64,000 nucleotides of DNA from Candidatus Contendibacter sp. (GTDB taxonomy: Bacteria > Pseudomonadota > Gammaproteobacteria > Competibacterales > Competibacteraceae): positions 96,250-160,249 of the forward strand of contig JARSSP010000007.1 of NCBI GenBank assembly GCA_029624675.1, read 5' to 3'. A program made the position numbers and the translations under genes. Positions within the stretch are counted from its first letter, which is position 1; each line of letters opens with the position of its first letter. Shown here piece after piece: positions 1 to 8,224 of this stretch. Below the pieces are notes generated by a model, which had not been told where the DNA came from, searched no databases, and saw nothing but the letters and a program-made list of their open reading frames with translations.

Positions 1-474
1 TTCGTCCTGCAATTCGATGGCCAGAAATACAAAGGATTGGATGTCATCGACCCTCACCCCCGGCCCCTCTCCCACAGGGCGAGGGGAGTCAGCCGCCCTC
101 ACCCCCGGCCCCTCTCCCACAGGGCGAGGGGAGTCAGCCGCCCTCACCCCCGGCCCCTCTCCCACAGGGCGAGGGGAGAGAAGGAAAGTGCGTTGCCGTT
201 CGGCCAGGCTGGGAATGTCCTCCCCGGTGATTTGGAACAGGAAGGTACAGCGGCGCCAGCGGGCAACCTGGGCCTTGTCCCGGTTGAAACCGTTCGCATT
301 CGGGATGTTGGCGAGGAATTCATCCGCCGTGTGGCCGAAGTCGGCGGTGTGGTCGCTCTGATAGCCCAACTCGGCCAAAAACCGGATCGCGGCGTCTTCC
401 AGCGAACGATTTTGAAAATCGGCCAGGGCCGTCTGAATCGCGGCGCGGCGCTGGGAATGTTCGAACTCAGCCAT
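1..474 (-). CDS. Eco57I-like DNA methyltransferase / restriction protein, N-terminal part (runs off the window)
   Basis: The reading frame starts at the ATG at 472-474 and stays open to base 1, so only about 158 N-terminal residues are visible. The segment with FLANIPNANGFN, WRRCTFLFQITGEDIP and, later, DDIQSFVFLAIEL resembles the N-terminus of large Eco57I-class restriction/methyltransferase proteins; the catalytic NPPY region lies outside. It overlaps the stop of the PLD-SNF2 helicase by eight bases (ATGGCTGA), so the two are translationally coupled and probably form one restriction-like defence unit. Oddly, three copies of a 45-bp repeat sit in frame between the LFQITGEDIP and DDIQSF blocks, adding SPRPVGEGPGVRAAD units. 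The family call rests on motif memory only. Confidence 0.6.
   Translation of the reverse strand, partial: MAEFEHSQRRAAIQTALADFQNRSLEDAAIRFLAELGYQSDHTADFGHTADEFLANIPNANGFNRDKAQVARWRRCTFLFQITGEDIPSLAERQRTFLLSPRPVGEGPGVRAADSPRPVGEGPGVRAADSPRPVGEGPGVRVDDIQSFVFLAIELQDE
51..178. repeat. Tandem 45-bp GC-rich repeat, three units, inside a coding region
   Basis: Units begin at 51, 96 and 141; the third lacks its last bases. Each starts CCCTCACCCCCGGCCCC, carries the pair CCCTCTCCCACAGGGCGAGGGG able to fold, and is exactly 15 codons long, so the methyltransferase frame is kept. A related copy lies between gatB and gatA (about 32719-32757), which shows that this is a dispersed extragenic-type element that has landed in a gene and been tandemly copied. 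Confidence 0.85.
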
Positions 475-3400
475 GATTCGCTGCCTTGTCGTTATTCTTG
501 ATGACCAGCCACGCGATCAGGTCAAAATCCGTGGTGGACTTGACCTGCCGGGACGCGCCGATCAACTTGCCACCGCGTCCAGCAAAGAGATTGCCCATAT
601 TTTTCTTGCCGAACTGGGCCACGATGGCGGCCACCGCCTTATCCAGCAGCGCGCTATAGCGATTCATGTCCGCGCCGTTTTGGGTTTCGGCGTCGAACCC
701 TTGGCAGAGAGTCGCATAAGGTTCGGTCCGGCCCTGACAGAGCAGCCGGAACAGTTCGAGAATCTGCTTCGGCGCGGTGAAGTTGTAGCGCACCTCGCCA
801 TCGTCCCGGATATACACCAGAAAATAGGGTTGCAGCGGATTGACCGTTTCGCTGCCGGCGCCCTCCTGGCGCTGCCTGAGGCAATAAATCGCCCCCGGTT
901 GCACGGCGGTGAAGTCGGGATGCGGCGGCACGACCGCATAGAGGCCCAGCGGCGCGTCCTCCAGCTTGCGGCGGTTGGCCTCGATGTAGCGCGCCAACTC
1001 CATGCGAAAATCGTCCAAGGTAAATTCGTTCAGCGCCACCGACTCGTTGAAATCCTCCAGGTCCAACACCTCGTCCTTCAGTCGGAGCAATTGCTTGTCG
1101 CGGTAGTGCAAATCCTCCTGAATCAGTTCCTCCAAATCCTTGGCTTGCAGGATGTTGTCCTCGGCGGTGGTGGCCAAATCCACCAGCGCCATGCGCGCTT
1201 CGACCCGGTTTTTGAGATTGATATACTTGTTGAGATCGGGCGTCGGCCAGAAGTTGATCAACTGGATTGCGTCATTCAGGCTGCCGATCCGGTCGATGCG
1301 GCCGAAGCGCTGGATGATCCGCACCGGGTTCCAGTGAATGTCGTAATTCACCAGCAGGTCGCAATCCTGGAGATTCTGGCCCTCGGCAATGCAATCGGTG
1401 GCGATCAGGATGTCGATTTCAGCCTGCTGCGGCATGGATTTCATTTTGTCCCGCTGCTTGGCGCGTGGGGCGAAATTGACCAGGATTTCGCTGAACTCCG
1501 CCCGGCCCAAGGTGGCGCGGTTGGGCCGGGTCCCGCCGGACACCAGGGCAATATGCACGTTCAGGTCGCTGGCCAGGCGCTCCAACTGCTCGTACAGATA
1601 GGCGGCGGTATCGGCAAAGGCGCAGAAGACGATAACCTTGCGGTTGGCTTCGCCGCGCCGGTTGAATGTTGGGTTTTTGATCTTGCGTTCGATGAGCGTC
1701 TTCAGTTTGGCGAGCTTGGCGTCCCGTTCGGGAATCACCGCCTGGGCCGCCGCCGCCAGCAACGCCAGTTTCTGCTTATCGGCCTTCAGGTCTTTCAGCC
1801 AATCATCCACCCGCAAATGAGCCATGTTGAACTTCAGCTTGGCGCCCACTTGAAAGGCTTGAACCAGCTCATCGTCTTCTTCCCCCGGTTCCAGGAACAG
1901 ATCGGGTTGCACCGCTTCATCATTCAGTTGCGCCTGATGGTCCTGGAACGCTTTCAGCCGCCGTTCCAAGTCTTCGATCTTGGCCACGGTGCGCTCCATG
2001 GTGATCCCGAAGGAATGCACCGAACTTTCCAGCCGCTTGAGGAAGTTCACCTTCATCATCCCGATCAGGAAGCCCTCGCGCGCCACTTGGGAAAAATTCC
2101 GTATTTTCTTTTCCTCGTAATGGGTCTTATAGGCATCCTTGACATACTTGGAAGGGTTGAACAGCGAAAGCTGATAATCCGAAATCTCGTCGTTCAAACG
2201 GTCGTAGGAAGGAAAGCGCTCCTTTAAATCGATCAAGGAGAACACCGATTCCGGTTTGTTGCGGGTCGGAAACCGTCCGATTTGCGTCAGCGACGATTGG
2301 TAGTATTTTTGGAGATGCTTGCGGGAGCGGGCGATGGTCAGTTCGTCCAGCAAGGTGAAAAAGCTGGCCGACAAGCGTTCCATCAGCGCGTGCGCATCCC
2401 GCTCGCCCGGCTGCCTGGCCCATTCCATGAAGGTTTTTTGCGCGACCGCCAGCGTGGTCTTCAAGCTCTGGATGCCGAAGGAGTGGGCAAACGCCGCATC
2501 CTGGCCTTCGGTGACCAGATAAATCTGATTGCGCAGGTCTTGCAGATCGTTGTTGACCGGGGTGGCGGACAGCAACAGCACCTTGGTTTTGACGCCGCCC
2601 TGGATGATGTCCTGCATCAGCCGTTCGTAACGGCTCTTCCTGATGACGTTGCCTTCCTCGTCCCGCTGGCCCCGGGTGTTGTTGCGAAAGTTGTGCGATT
2701 CGTCGATGACCACCAGATCGAAGTTGTTCCAGTGGATGGTCGCCAGATCGAGGCCATCCACCCGCCCGGAATCCCGCGACAAATCGGTGTGGGACAGCAC
2801 CGTATAGGCGAAACGGTCTTTCAGGAAGGGATTGAGTTCGCTGTTGTTCTGGGCGAGATAGACCGTCCAGTTATCGCGCAGCTTCTTCGGGCACAGCACC
2901 AGCACCCGATGGTTGCGCAGCTCGAAGTATTTGATGATCGCCAGCGCCGACCAGGTTTTCCCCAGACCGACGCTGTCGGCCAGGATGCAGCCGTTGTGGG
3001 CGTTGATCTTGTGAATCGCCCCCTTGACGCCATCCTTCTGAAAATCGAACAACGCCTTCCAGACTTGGGTATCGATGATCGCAGTTTGGTCGAACAGGGC
3101 GGAATCGGCGGCCTGGCCGGACAGGAACTGCTCGAAGACGTGGAACAGGGTCTTGAAATAGACGAATTCGGGCGCGGGATCGACGTAGAGTTGTTCGAGA
3201 TACCGCAAGACCTGTTCCTTGACATCCTCGACCTGCTTTTCATCGGACCAGATTTCATCGAACCACGCCTTGAGATCGGCCCGGTCCCGGTCGCCGTCCA
3301 CCACCAGATTGAGTTCGATATTGGAAGTGGCCGCCAGGCCCAGGCCGCGTTGCGTGAAATTGGAACTGCCGAAAATGGCATGGTCGCGCCGGCCATCGTC

Positions 3401-3787
3401 GATGTGATAGAGCTTGCCGTGCAGGAAATTGGCCTGGCGGATCGAGCGGATTTCCGCCTTGGCGCGCAGCCAGTCGGCGCATTGCCGGGCCACGGCCTTC
3501 TGCGGCAACCGATGGGCCAGCGACAAGCCTTCATCTTCGATGTTGAACGCCTTGGGGTCGGTCTTGTCGGGATCCAGCGCGGTGATGAAGCTCGGCTCGC
3601 CGAACAGAAAGCGTAGCCCCTGAATCTGCCCCAGTTCGACGGCCAGCGCCTCGTAGGCGTAAATCGTGAAATAGGCGGAAACGATGGACAGCCGGCTACC
3701 GGGACCGATCCTGTCTTTCAGGAACCGGGCGACGGAACCACGGGTGTGGTTGTCCCGGATGCTGGAATAGGAGAGAGAGCCTGTCAT
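467..3787 (-). CDS. PLD-like nuclease / SNF2-family helicase fusion protein
   Basis: This is a protein of about 1106 residues. An N-terminal phospholipase-D-like domain carries HGKLYHIDD followed by IFGSSNFTQRGLG at residues about 120-150. A superfamily-2 SNF2-type motor follows: Walker A ADSVGLGKT near 267, DESH box near 360, SATPVNN after it, and the C-terminal lobe with ATDCIAEGQNLQ and QRFGRIDRIGS near 820-835. The frame is open further upstream to 4003, but the extra 72 residues look non-coding; the ATG at 3785-3787 starts just before the conserved PLD region. It precedes the methyltransferase-like gene with an eight-base overlap. Such PLD-helicase plus methyltransferase pairs are found in defence islands; the role here is inferred. 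Confidence 0.85.
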   Translation of the reverse strand: MTGSLSYSSIRDNHTRGSVARFLKDRIGPGSRLSIVSAYFTIYAYEALAVELGQIQGLRFLFGEPSFITALDPDKTDPKAFNIEDEGLSLAHRLPQKAVARQCADWLRAKAEIRSIRQANFLHGKLYHIDDGRRDHAIFGSSNFTQRGLGLAATSNIELNLVVDGDRDRADLKAWFDEIWSDEKQVEDVKEQVLRYLEQLYVDPAPEFVYFKTLFHVFEQFLSGQAADSALFDQTAIIDTQVWKALFDFQKDGVKGAIHKINAHNGCILADSVGLGKTWSALAIIKYFELRNHRVLVLCPKKLRDNWTVYLAQNNSELNPFLKDRFAYTVLSHTDLSRDSGRVDGLDLATIHWNNFDLVVIDESHNFRNNTRGQRDEEGNVIRKSRYERLMQDIIQGGVKTKVLLLSATPVNNDLQDLRNQIYLVTEGQDAAFAHSFGIQSLKTTLAVAQKTFMEWARQPGERDAHALMERLSASFFTLLDELTIARSRKHLQKYYQSSLTQIGRFPTRNKPESVFSLIDLKERFPSYDRLNDEISDYQLSLFNPSKYVKDAYKTHYEEKKIRNFSQVAREGFLIGMMKVNFLKRLESSVHSFGITMERTVAKIEDLERRLKAFQDHQAQLNDEAVQPDLFLEPGEEDDELVQAFQVGAKLKFNMAHLRVDDWLKDLKADKQKLALLAAAAQAVIPERDAKLAKLKTLIERKIKNPTFNRRGEANRKVIVFCAFADTAAYLYEQLERLASDLNVHIALVSGGTRPNRATLGRAEFSEILVNFAPRAKQRDKMKSMPQQAEIDILIATDCIAEGQNLQDCDLLVNYDIHWNPVRIIQRFGRIDRIGSLNDAIQLINFWPTPDLNKYINLKNRVEARMALVDLATTAEDNILQAKDLEELIQEDLHYRDKQLLRLKDEVLDLEDFNESVALNEFTLDDFRMELARYIEANRRKLEDAPLGLYAVVPPHPDFTAVQPGAIYCLRQRQEGAGSETVNPLQPYFLVYIRDDGEVRYNFTAPKQILELFRLLCQGRTEPYATLCQGFDAETQNGADMNRYSALLDKAVAAIVAQFGKKNMGNLFAGRGGKLIGASRQVKSTTDFDLIAWLVIKNNDKAANHG

Positions 3788-4075
3788 CTCGAACCCGCCT
3801 TTGTGGTACAGGCATCGGCGCGACGGGCGACCGGCGCCGCGCACATCCATCTTGTTTGCATGGTTCCTCACGCCTTGGGTGGAGGGCCAGTCCTCGTTCT
3901 CCTCGAACCGCACCCGTACCGGGTTGGGCAGATTGTTACGTCCAATTGTAGAAGAGGGGGCTATACTTGGCTCGAAAAGCGGGTTCAGACAGGCCGAATC
4001 CATGCTGGAGATGGGTCTATCGGTCGCTCTGGGGTCTATAAAACAACAGTCTAATCAGCATGATGAGAACGACCC
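3788..4075. other. Divergent intergenic region
   Basis: This 288-bp gap separates the minus-strand helicase from the plus-strand antitoxin remnant and must hold both promoters. A TATACT hexamer at about 3961-3966 could be a -10 box on the plus strand, but I see no convincing -35 at the right distance. No RNA gene or other ORF can be supported. Confidence 0.3.
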
Positions 4076-4409
4076 ATGATCGGCACGGGACTTTACACCA
4101 TCGGTGAAGTCGCCACCTTCACCCACATTCCGGCACCGCAGGTTGGCCGCTGGTTGCGCGGGTATCGGTCTGGCCACCGGACCTACCCGCCGCTGTGGTC
4201 GTCCGAACTGAGCGACAGCCCCTTGCCGCAGGCGTTCGGCTTCCCCGATTCTGACTGAATCCGGCGTACCCACGGAAGCGTTGTTCGCGGCCTTCCGGGT
4301 GGAACAGGATAGCCGGCGAGTGGCGGCGATTTACGAGGTCCCTGTCGCCGATGTCGACGCGGCGATCCGTTACGAGCAACACCTGAAAGAACAGCGGTTG
4401 GCCGCTTGA
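4076..4409 (+). pseudogene. Broken VapB45/DUF433-type antitoxin
   Basis: The first frame (4076-4258) gives MIGTGLYTIGEVATFTHIP and then a QVGRWLRGY segment, the N-terminus of MerR-like antitoxins that pair with DUF5615/VapC45 toxins. It stops at TGA 4256-4258 just as a second frame, beginning about 4251, reads LTESGVPTEALFAAFRVEQ and on to VPVADVDAAIRYEQHL, the usual DUF433 C-terminus, ending at TGA 4407-4409. The middle part of the family is missing, so an internal deletion with a frameshift is likely. The DUF433 stop overlaps the toxin start, which keeps the original operon layout visible. Confidence 0.65.
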
Positions 4410-4828
4410 AGTGCCTGGTCGATAACAACCTGCCGCCCGCGCTGGCCAGGGCGCTGGACGCGCTGTCGGCTAGCAAGTTTCCTGACTTGGAACAGGTCAT
4501 CGCCTTGCGAGAAAAGTTTTCGCCGGACACATCGGACGTGACTTGGATTCAGGCACCCGGCCAGGAAGGCAACTGGTTCATTCTGTCCGCCGACCAGTTC
4601 CGCAAACATGGCGATCTGGAACGCAAGGCATTGCGCCAAAGCGGGCTGATTGTGTTCTGCCTCAGCAAGCAATGGTCCGCTCAGCAGTACTGGGAACAGT
4701 GCGCACACCTGCTTCGGTGGTGGCCGCACATCGTGGACCAGGCCGAACGCTTGCAAGGCGGCGCGGCGTTCCGCGTCCCTTGGAAGCTGAGTGGCGGCAA
4801 ACCGAAGTTCGAACAGATTCCGTTCTAA
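4406..4828 (+). CDS. PIN-like toxin of the VapC45/DUF5615 type
   Basis: The 140-residue product begins MKCLVDNNLPPALARAL, the typical N-terminus of PIN-like (Mut7-C/DUF5615) ribonucleases with an early Asp, and has a later ILSADQFRKHGD segment that supplies further acidic residues. The start is the TTG at 4406-4408, which overlaps the antitoxin stop at 4407-4409; this is the usual coupling of a toxin behind its antitoxin. In these pairs the PIN protein cuts RNA and the upstream protein neutralises it. Here the toxin frame is intact while the antitoxin is broken, so the toxin may be inactive, unexpressed or controlled elsewhere. Confidence 0.65.
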   Translation: MKCLVDNNLPPALARALDALSASKFPDLEQVIALREKFSPDTSDVTWIQAPGQEGNWFILSADQFRKHGDLERKALRQSGLIVFCLSKQWSAQQYWEQCAHLLRWWPHIVDQAERLQGGAAFRVPWKLSGGKPKFEQIPF

Positions 4829-4840
4829 CTTTCATCGCGC

Positions 4841-5368
4841 TCATGCCCGCGCCTCCACCCACCGCCCATTAACCTTGGCGATTGCGCCCTCCTTCACCAG
4901 CCGGGTCAGCGCCATATCCACCAGTGCCGGACTCGTGCCCTTCCCGGTACAGACGGCGCGCTTCAGTTCCTCGTCGGCGACGCCAGCCGGAACCCCGCGC
5001 AGACGGGCCAGGATGCGGGCAGCGGGTGAAGCTGTTTTTTCATCGGCGAAATTTTCGGACTTGGGGGAAATATCCCAACTATCGCAACCATCCCAACGCT
5101 GTCGGTATCCCAACCCTGGGCCATCATCGGCTAACTCGTTGATTTCTAGTTCTGCCGGCGATGTACGGGCCGTGTCTTCAGAGTTGGGATGTTGGGATGC
5201 TTGGGATGTTTGGCTTGATTCAGTATTTTTTGTCGCGGCGCCACACGCCGTCTTGAAGCGGGCGGCATCGATCACCACCACGCGCCAGGCTTGGCGGGCG
5301 GCGTTTCCGCCATACGCTTCGAACCGGGCGCCCCTCTTGATGCGGGCGGCGTGTTGCCGCAGGAAATA
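4841..5368 (-). pseudogene. C-terminal remnant of a primase/DUF3987-like mobile-element protein
   Basis: The minus-strand frame is open from the edge of the IS element at about 5368 to the stop at 4841. It includes LRQHAARIKRGARFEAYGG before the first available start at 5281, so the gene lost its N-terminus at the IS insertion. The C-terminus (about the last 60 residues, RLRGVPAGVADEELKRAV and on) looks like a small winged-helix domain. The general look matches the tail of plasmid or phage primase-helicase proteins, but this is a weak call. No matching N-terminal half is seen on the other side of the IS. Confidence 0.4.
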
Positions 5369-6513
5369 ATACCAATTACCAATGCATTTTACTATTTTAG
5401 TGCGGATAAGATAAAATCAAAGCTGGTTAAAGAAGCCACTTGGCTTGGGAGAATTGATTGAATCATTTCATCCACTTTTTTACGCAATTCGTCCAAGGTT
5501 TTTAGATTGATCCAGCGCAGCTTGTCTTTCATAAATTGCCAGACTCGTTCAATGGGGTTCACCTCCGGGCTATAAGGCGGCTGGAATAATAAGACGATAT
5601 TATCAGGAATCGTCAGTTTTTTAGCAGAATGAAATCGACCATTATCTAATTGAATTACATTGAGACTGTGGGGATAAGCTTTAGAGAATTCATTCAAAAA
5701 CACCTGGAAACTATCCGTATTTAAATGAGAAAATTCCAAAAATAAATTCTCACCACTCATCGGCTCAACCGCACCGTAGAGATAAAATGATTGAAAGTTC
5801 CATTGGACTGGACCGACGGGTTTGATCCCGATCGCGGTGAGAACCCGTCGGGTAATCGTCTTTAATCCAAAGCGGCTCTCATCTTGACTCCAATAGCGTA
5901 ATGGTCGAGCCTGATTTTTGTCAATTTGTTGAAGGACATCAATTATTTCAATTTGTTGCGAGAGTTTTTTAAAGGAAACCTCGGCTTCCTCATCGCGATG
6001 AATATGGGTTGGGCGCGCAACCTTGAGCTTTGCTTTTAAACGATAATGAACCACTTGATGCACTGTTGAATAAAAGGAATATCAACCTCGTATTCCTGGA
6101 GAAGCCACTGCTGGATTTCTCCATAACGATGAAACCCTTGAGTCGGATCATTGAGGCGGACCTAGAGAGCGGCCACCATGGCTTCGGAAATTTTTGAACG
6201 ACGACCCCCATGGTAGTTCCACTGTAACAGCCCAGTCAATCCATGGGTACGATACTCCTTGAGCCACTTAAAAATAACGGATTTGGATCGCCCTAAATGA
6301 TCCGCTAACTCTTGCAATGAATTAAATAATTCGGTCTTAATCCAATAAAGAATTTGGATCCGCTCTCGAAATTTAGCGCGAGTCTGTTCGTTGATTATAC
6401 GCTTTAATTCTTCGGCAGACTCCTGAATTTCAATATGCAATGATCGGCTCATCACTGGATCCCCAAGGTGGGGTTTGGAAAAAATTATAATATAATCTAC
6501 CAGTAAATGGTAT
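5369..6513 (-). mobile_element. IS630-family insertion sequence, degenerate
   Basis: An AT-rich block of about 1.15 kb contrasts with its GC-rich surroundings. Its ends share an imperfect inverted repeat: ATACCAATTAC at 5369-5379 and GTAAATGGTAT at 6503-6513 (reverse complement ATACCATTTAC). It carries a two-part transposase on the minus strand. TA dinucleotides at both ends agree with the TA target of this family. The left end interrupts the primase-like remnant. Confidence 0.75.
5392..6455 (-). pseudogene. IS630-family transposase, interrupted
   Basis: The N-terminal part (6162-6455) contains a helix-turn-helix region with SLQELADHLGRSKSVIFKWL, and the C-terminal part (5392-6063) is the DDE domain with WSQDESRFGL, VIQLDNGRFHS and PPYSPEVNPIERVW, so the three acidic residues are present. 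Between about 6063 and 6162 the frame is lost, with no single ORF joining the halves. Some family members use programmed frameshifting, but no slippery run is evident here and about 100 bases are out of frame, so inactivation is more likely. Confidence 0.75.
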
Positions 6514-6761
6514 AAAGCTCACTGGTGGAGCGAAGCGGAGCCCGGCGCAGCACCCCGCTAGGCTGGATCTATTCCCCAAAAATGGTGGGTTACACTGCCG
6601 CTAACCCACCCTGCCGGCCCTGGCGGTGTTGGGTTTCTTCCCCTAGCAGCGGAACGCCGGTCGCCGCCGCGAAGCCGCAACGTGCTTTTGCGCGGGGTGT
6701 CTGGCGAGATGACGAAAACGACGGCTAAACTGAAAAGGTCGCCTTCTCCGGAGGAATACCC
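6514..6761. other. Intergenic region with a GTGGGTTA-type inverted repeat
   Basis: GGTGGGTTA at 6584-6592 and TAACCCACC at 6602-6610 form a nine-base inverted repeat with a nine-base loop. This matches the dispersed family seen again at 59768-59798 and at the right end of the window. No gene is seen apart from the ribosome-binding site GGAGG in front of the next start. Confidence 0.4.
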
Positions 6762-7448
6762 ATGGCCGATCCCGCGCTGCCCGAGACGTACAACAAACTC
6801 CCCGACCCCCTCAAGCCAACGCTCGTCAAATCGCACCAGGAATACGTCAAAGGCTGGAAGGGGCGTTCGTTCGTCGATTACGTCAACGACCTGGACTCGG
6901 GCGGTCACTTGGCGGTCATCCGCGACGTATACACCCGCTGCACGAAAGAGCCCAAGCTGTGGCCTTTCATCCAGGTGATCATCGGTCCATGGACCTACGC
7001 CGCGGGCCACAACATCTCGCAGGGTTTCAATTTCCTCTGCGACAAACCCGACGAGTTGCTCAAAGCCCTGCGGGGTTCGTCGTTCTTTTGCGAGGACGAC
7101 CCGACGACGACTGTGCACGGTCCGCGCGACTGCTTTCGCGAGCTGATCACCAGCGGCGCGGGCTTGCACGTCTGCGTGGTCCGCCCCGCCTCGCGCCAGG
7201 AACACCACCACGACATCCACATCGACAAGTTCCAGACGGTGTGCGCGCGCAAGGCGGATGGCTCCTGCGACTACAAGAAGTTGAATACCAATTTCGTCTA
7301 CCACATGAAAGACGTGGTGCCGTGGTTCCTCACGGAAGTCGCGCCGAAGAAAATCGAAGAGGCGGCCAAGGCGGTCGGCAAGGTCGCCGGCGAAGCCCTG
7401 CGGGATTACGGCGAACGCGAAAGCAAGGGCCACGGCCCGAAGTGGTAA
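6762..7448 (+). CDS. Hypothetical protein, 228 residues
   Basis: A strong GGAGG lies seven bases before the ATG at 6762. The protein is soluble-looking and balanced in composition, with IGPWTYAAGHNISQGFN near residue 75, several cysteines, and the motif RQEHHHDIHIDKFQTVC near residue 147; the His-rich cluster could bind a metal. The C-terminus is a charged amphipathic stretch (APKKIEEAAKAVGKVAGEAL). I do not recognise the family and infer no function. A longer ORF on the opposite strand covers the same bases but has arginine- and valine-rich antisense character, so this strand is chosen. Confidence 0.65.
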   Translation: MADPALPETYNKLPDPLKPTLVKSHQEYVKGWKGRSFVDYVNDLDSGGHLAVIRDVYTRCTKEPKLWPFIQVIIGPWTYAAGHNISQGFNFLCDKPDELLKALRGSSFFCEDDPTTTVHGPRDCFRELITSGAGLHVCVVRPASRQEHHHDIHIDKFQTVCARKADGSCDYKKLNTNFVYHMKDVVPWFLTEVAPKKIEEAAKAVGKVAGEALRDYGERESKGHGPKW

Positions 7449-7480
7449 CCCCGGTTGACCTCTGTCAAGGCCGGCCCGAC

Positions 7481-7810
7481 TCATCGCTGGCGAATCGCTT
7501 GCCAGCGGGCGTCCGACCACCAGAAGTCGGACACGGCAAACAGCGTGGCGCGGGCGTCTTGCAAGACGGTAACCGCGTCCTGCGTGAAATTGTATCCGAC
7601 CACGAGTAGCGGATCGGGAACGTCGCCGAGCCGGGCCAGCAACCGCCGCGCCGGGCCGGCGGAAACGACAGCGGCGGAAGCAGCCGGAAAAACGGCGAGC
7701 GTCACCGGCGAAGCGCCGAGCCGTTTGGGGTCGATCAGCGGTCGGAAGAGCGGCGGCAGGCGCTCAGGAATCGCCGCTGGCAGGATGGCATGATGAAGGG
7801 TGGCTTTCAT
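7481..7810 (-). CDS. Hypothetical protein, 109 residues
   Basis: The ATG at 7808-7810 overlaps the TGA of the upstream molybdenum-carrier-like gene (ATGA), a sign of a real translationally coupled operon. The sequence (MKATLHHAILPAAIPERLPP at the start, FAVSDFWWSDARWQAIRQR at the end) has no transmembrane segment or motif that I can name. The coupling suggests that it worked with the now truncated upstream gene. Confidence 0.5.
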   Translation of the reverse strand: MKATLHHAILPAAIPERLPPLFRPLIDPKRLGASPVTLAVFPAASAAVVSAGPARRLLARLGDVPDPLLVVGYNFTQDAVTVLQDARATLFAVSDFWWSDARWQAIRQR

Positions 7811-8185
7811 GGCGACTGAAACAGCGATGCCAAACAGCGGCAGGCCGCATCATACACTCCAGGGCGCTGGCTCTCGCGCGGGCCGGCGACGTTCAGCACG
7901 GTGATGGGGTGGGCCGCCAGCCAGTCCCGGAACGTGGCCGGTTCGATCTCCGCTTCCAGCGCCGCCACGAGGCAAGGCTTGCCGATCTGGCGGGCGTGCG
8001 CCACGGTGAGCGCCGTCCCGCCGTCCCGCTTGCCCCGCTTCAGGATCAGCGTGCCGTCCGACTCCTCGACGTTGCGCCGGGCGCGGGGGTCGTAGTCCGG
8101 TTCCAGGGTTTCCACCAGCGGGTAGCGGTCGGGAATCACCCCGTCCTCGGCGCGTCGTCCCTTCGGACACCCGCCGCCCACCGTA
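7807..8185 (-). pseudogene. Putative molybdenum-carrier/SLOG-like protein, 5' truncated
   Basis: The readable part begins near GGGCPKGRRAEDGVIPDRYP and continues through ESDGTLIL, GGTALTVAHARQIGKPC and TVLNVAGPRESQRPGVYDAA, the signature of the putative molybdenum-carrier family (a Rossmann, SLOG-like fold). Family members start with a GGQTGVDRAAL-type segment, which is absent: upstream of about 8185 the frame stays open to 8343 but becomes antisense to the C-terminus of the SGNH gene. A deletion therefore fused the two loci. The C-terminal half is intact and overlaps the following small gene. Confidence 0.6.
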
Positions 8186-8224
8186 CTGCGCCAGAAAAAT
8201 CTTGGGTTTGGGCTTATATCCCCT

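Noticed and set aside
473..3616. Long plus-strand ORFs (584 and 444 residues) opposite the helicase
   Set aside because: They mirror the helicase codons, have low-complexity antisense composition, and show no motif or ribosome-binding site; the minus strand has full SNF2 motifs.
5990..6211. ORF bridging the two transposase halves
   Set aside because: Its sequence is not transposase-like in this frame, so it does not restore a single IS630 protein.
6558..7520. Minus-strand ORF of 320 residues
   Set aside because: It is antisense to the 228-residue gene, which has a strong GGAGG site and balanced composition; the ORF also runs through the intergenic inverted repeat.
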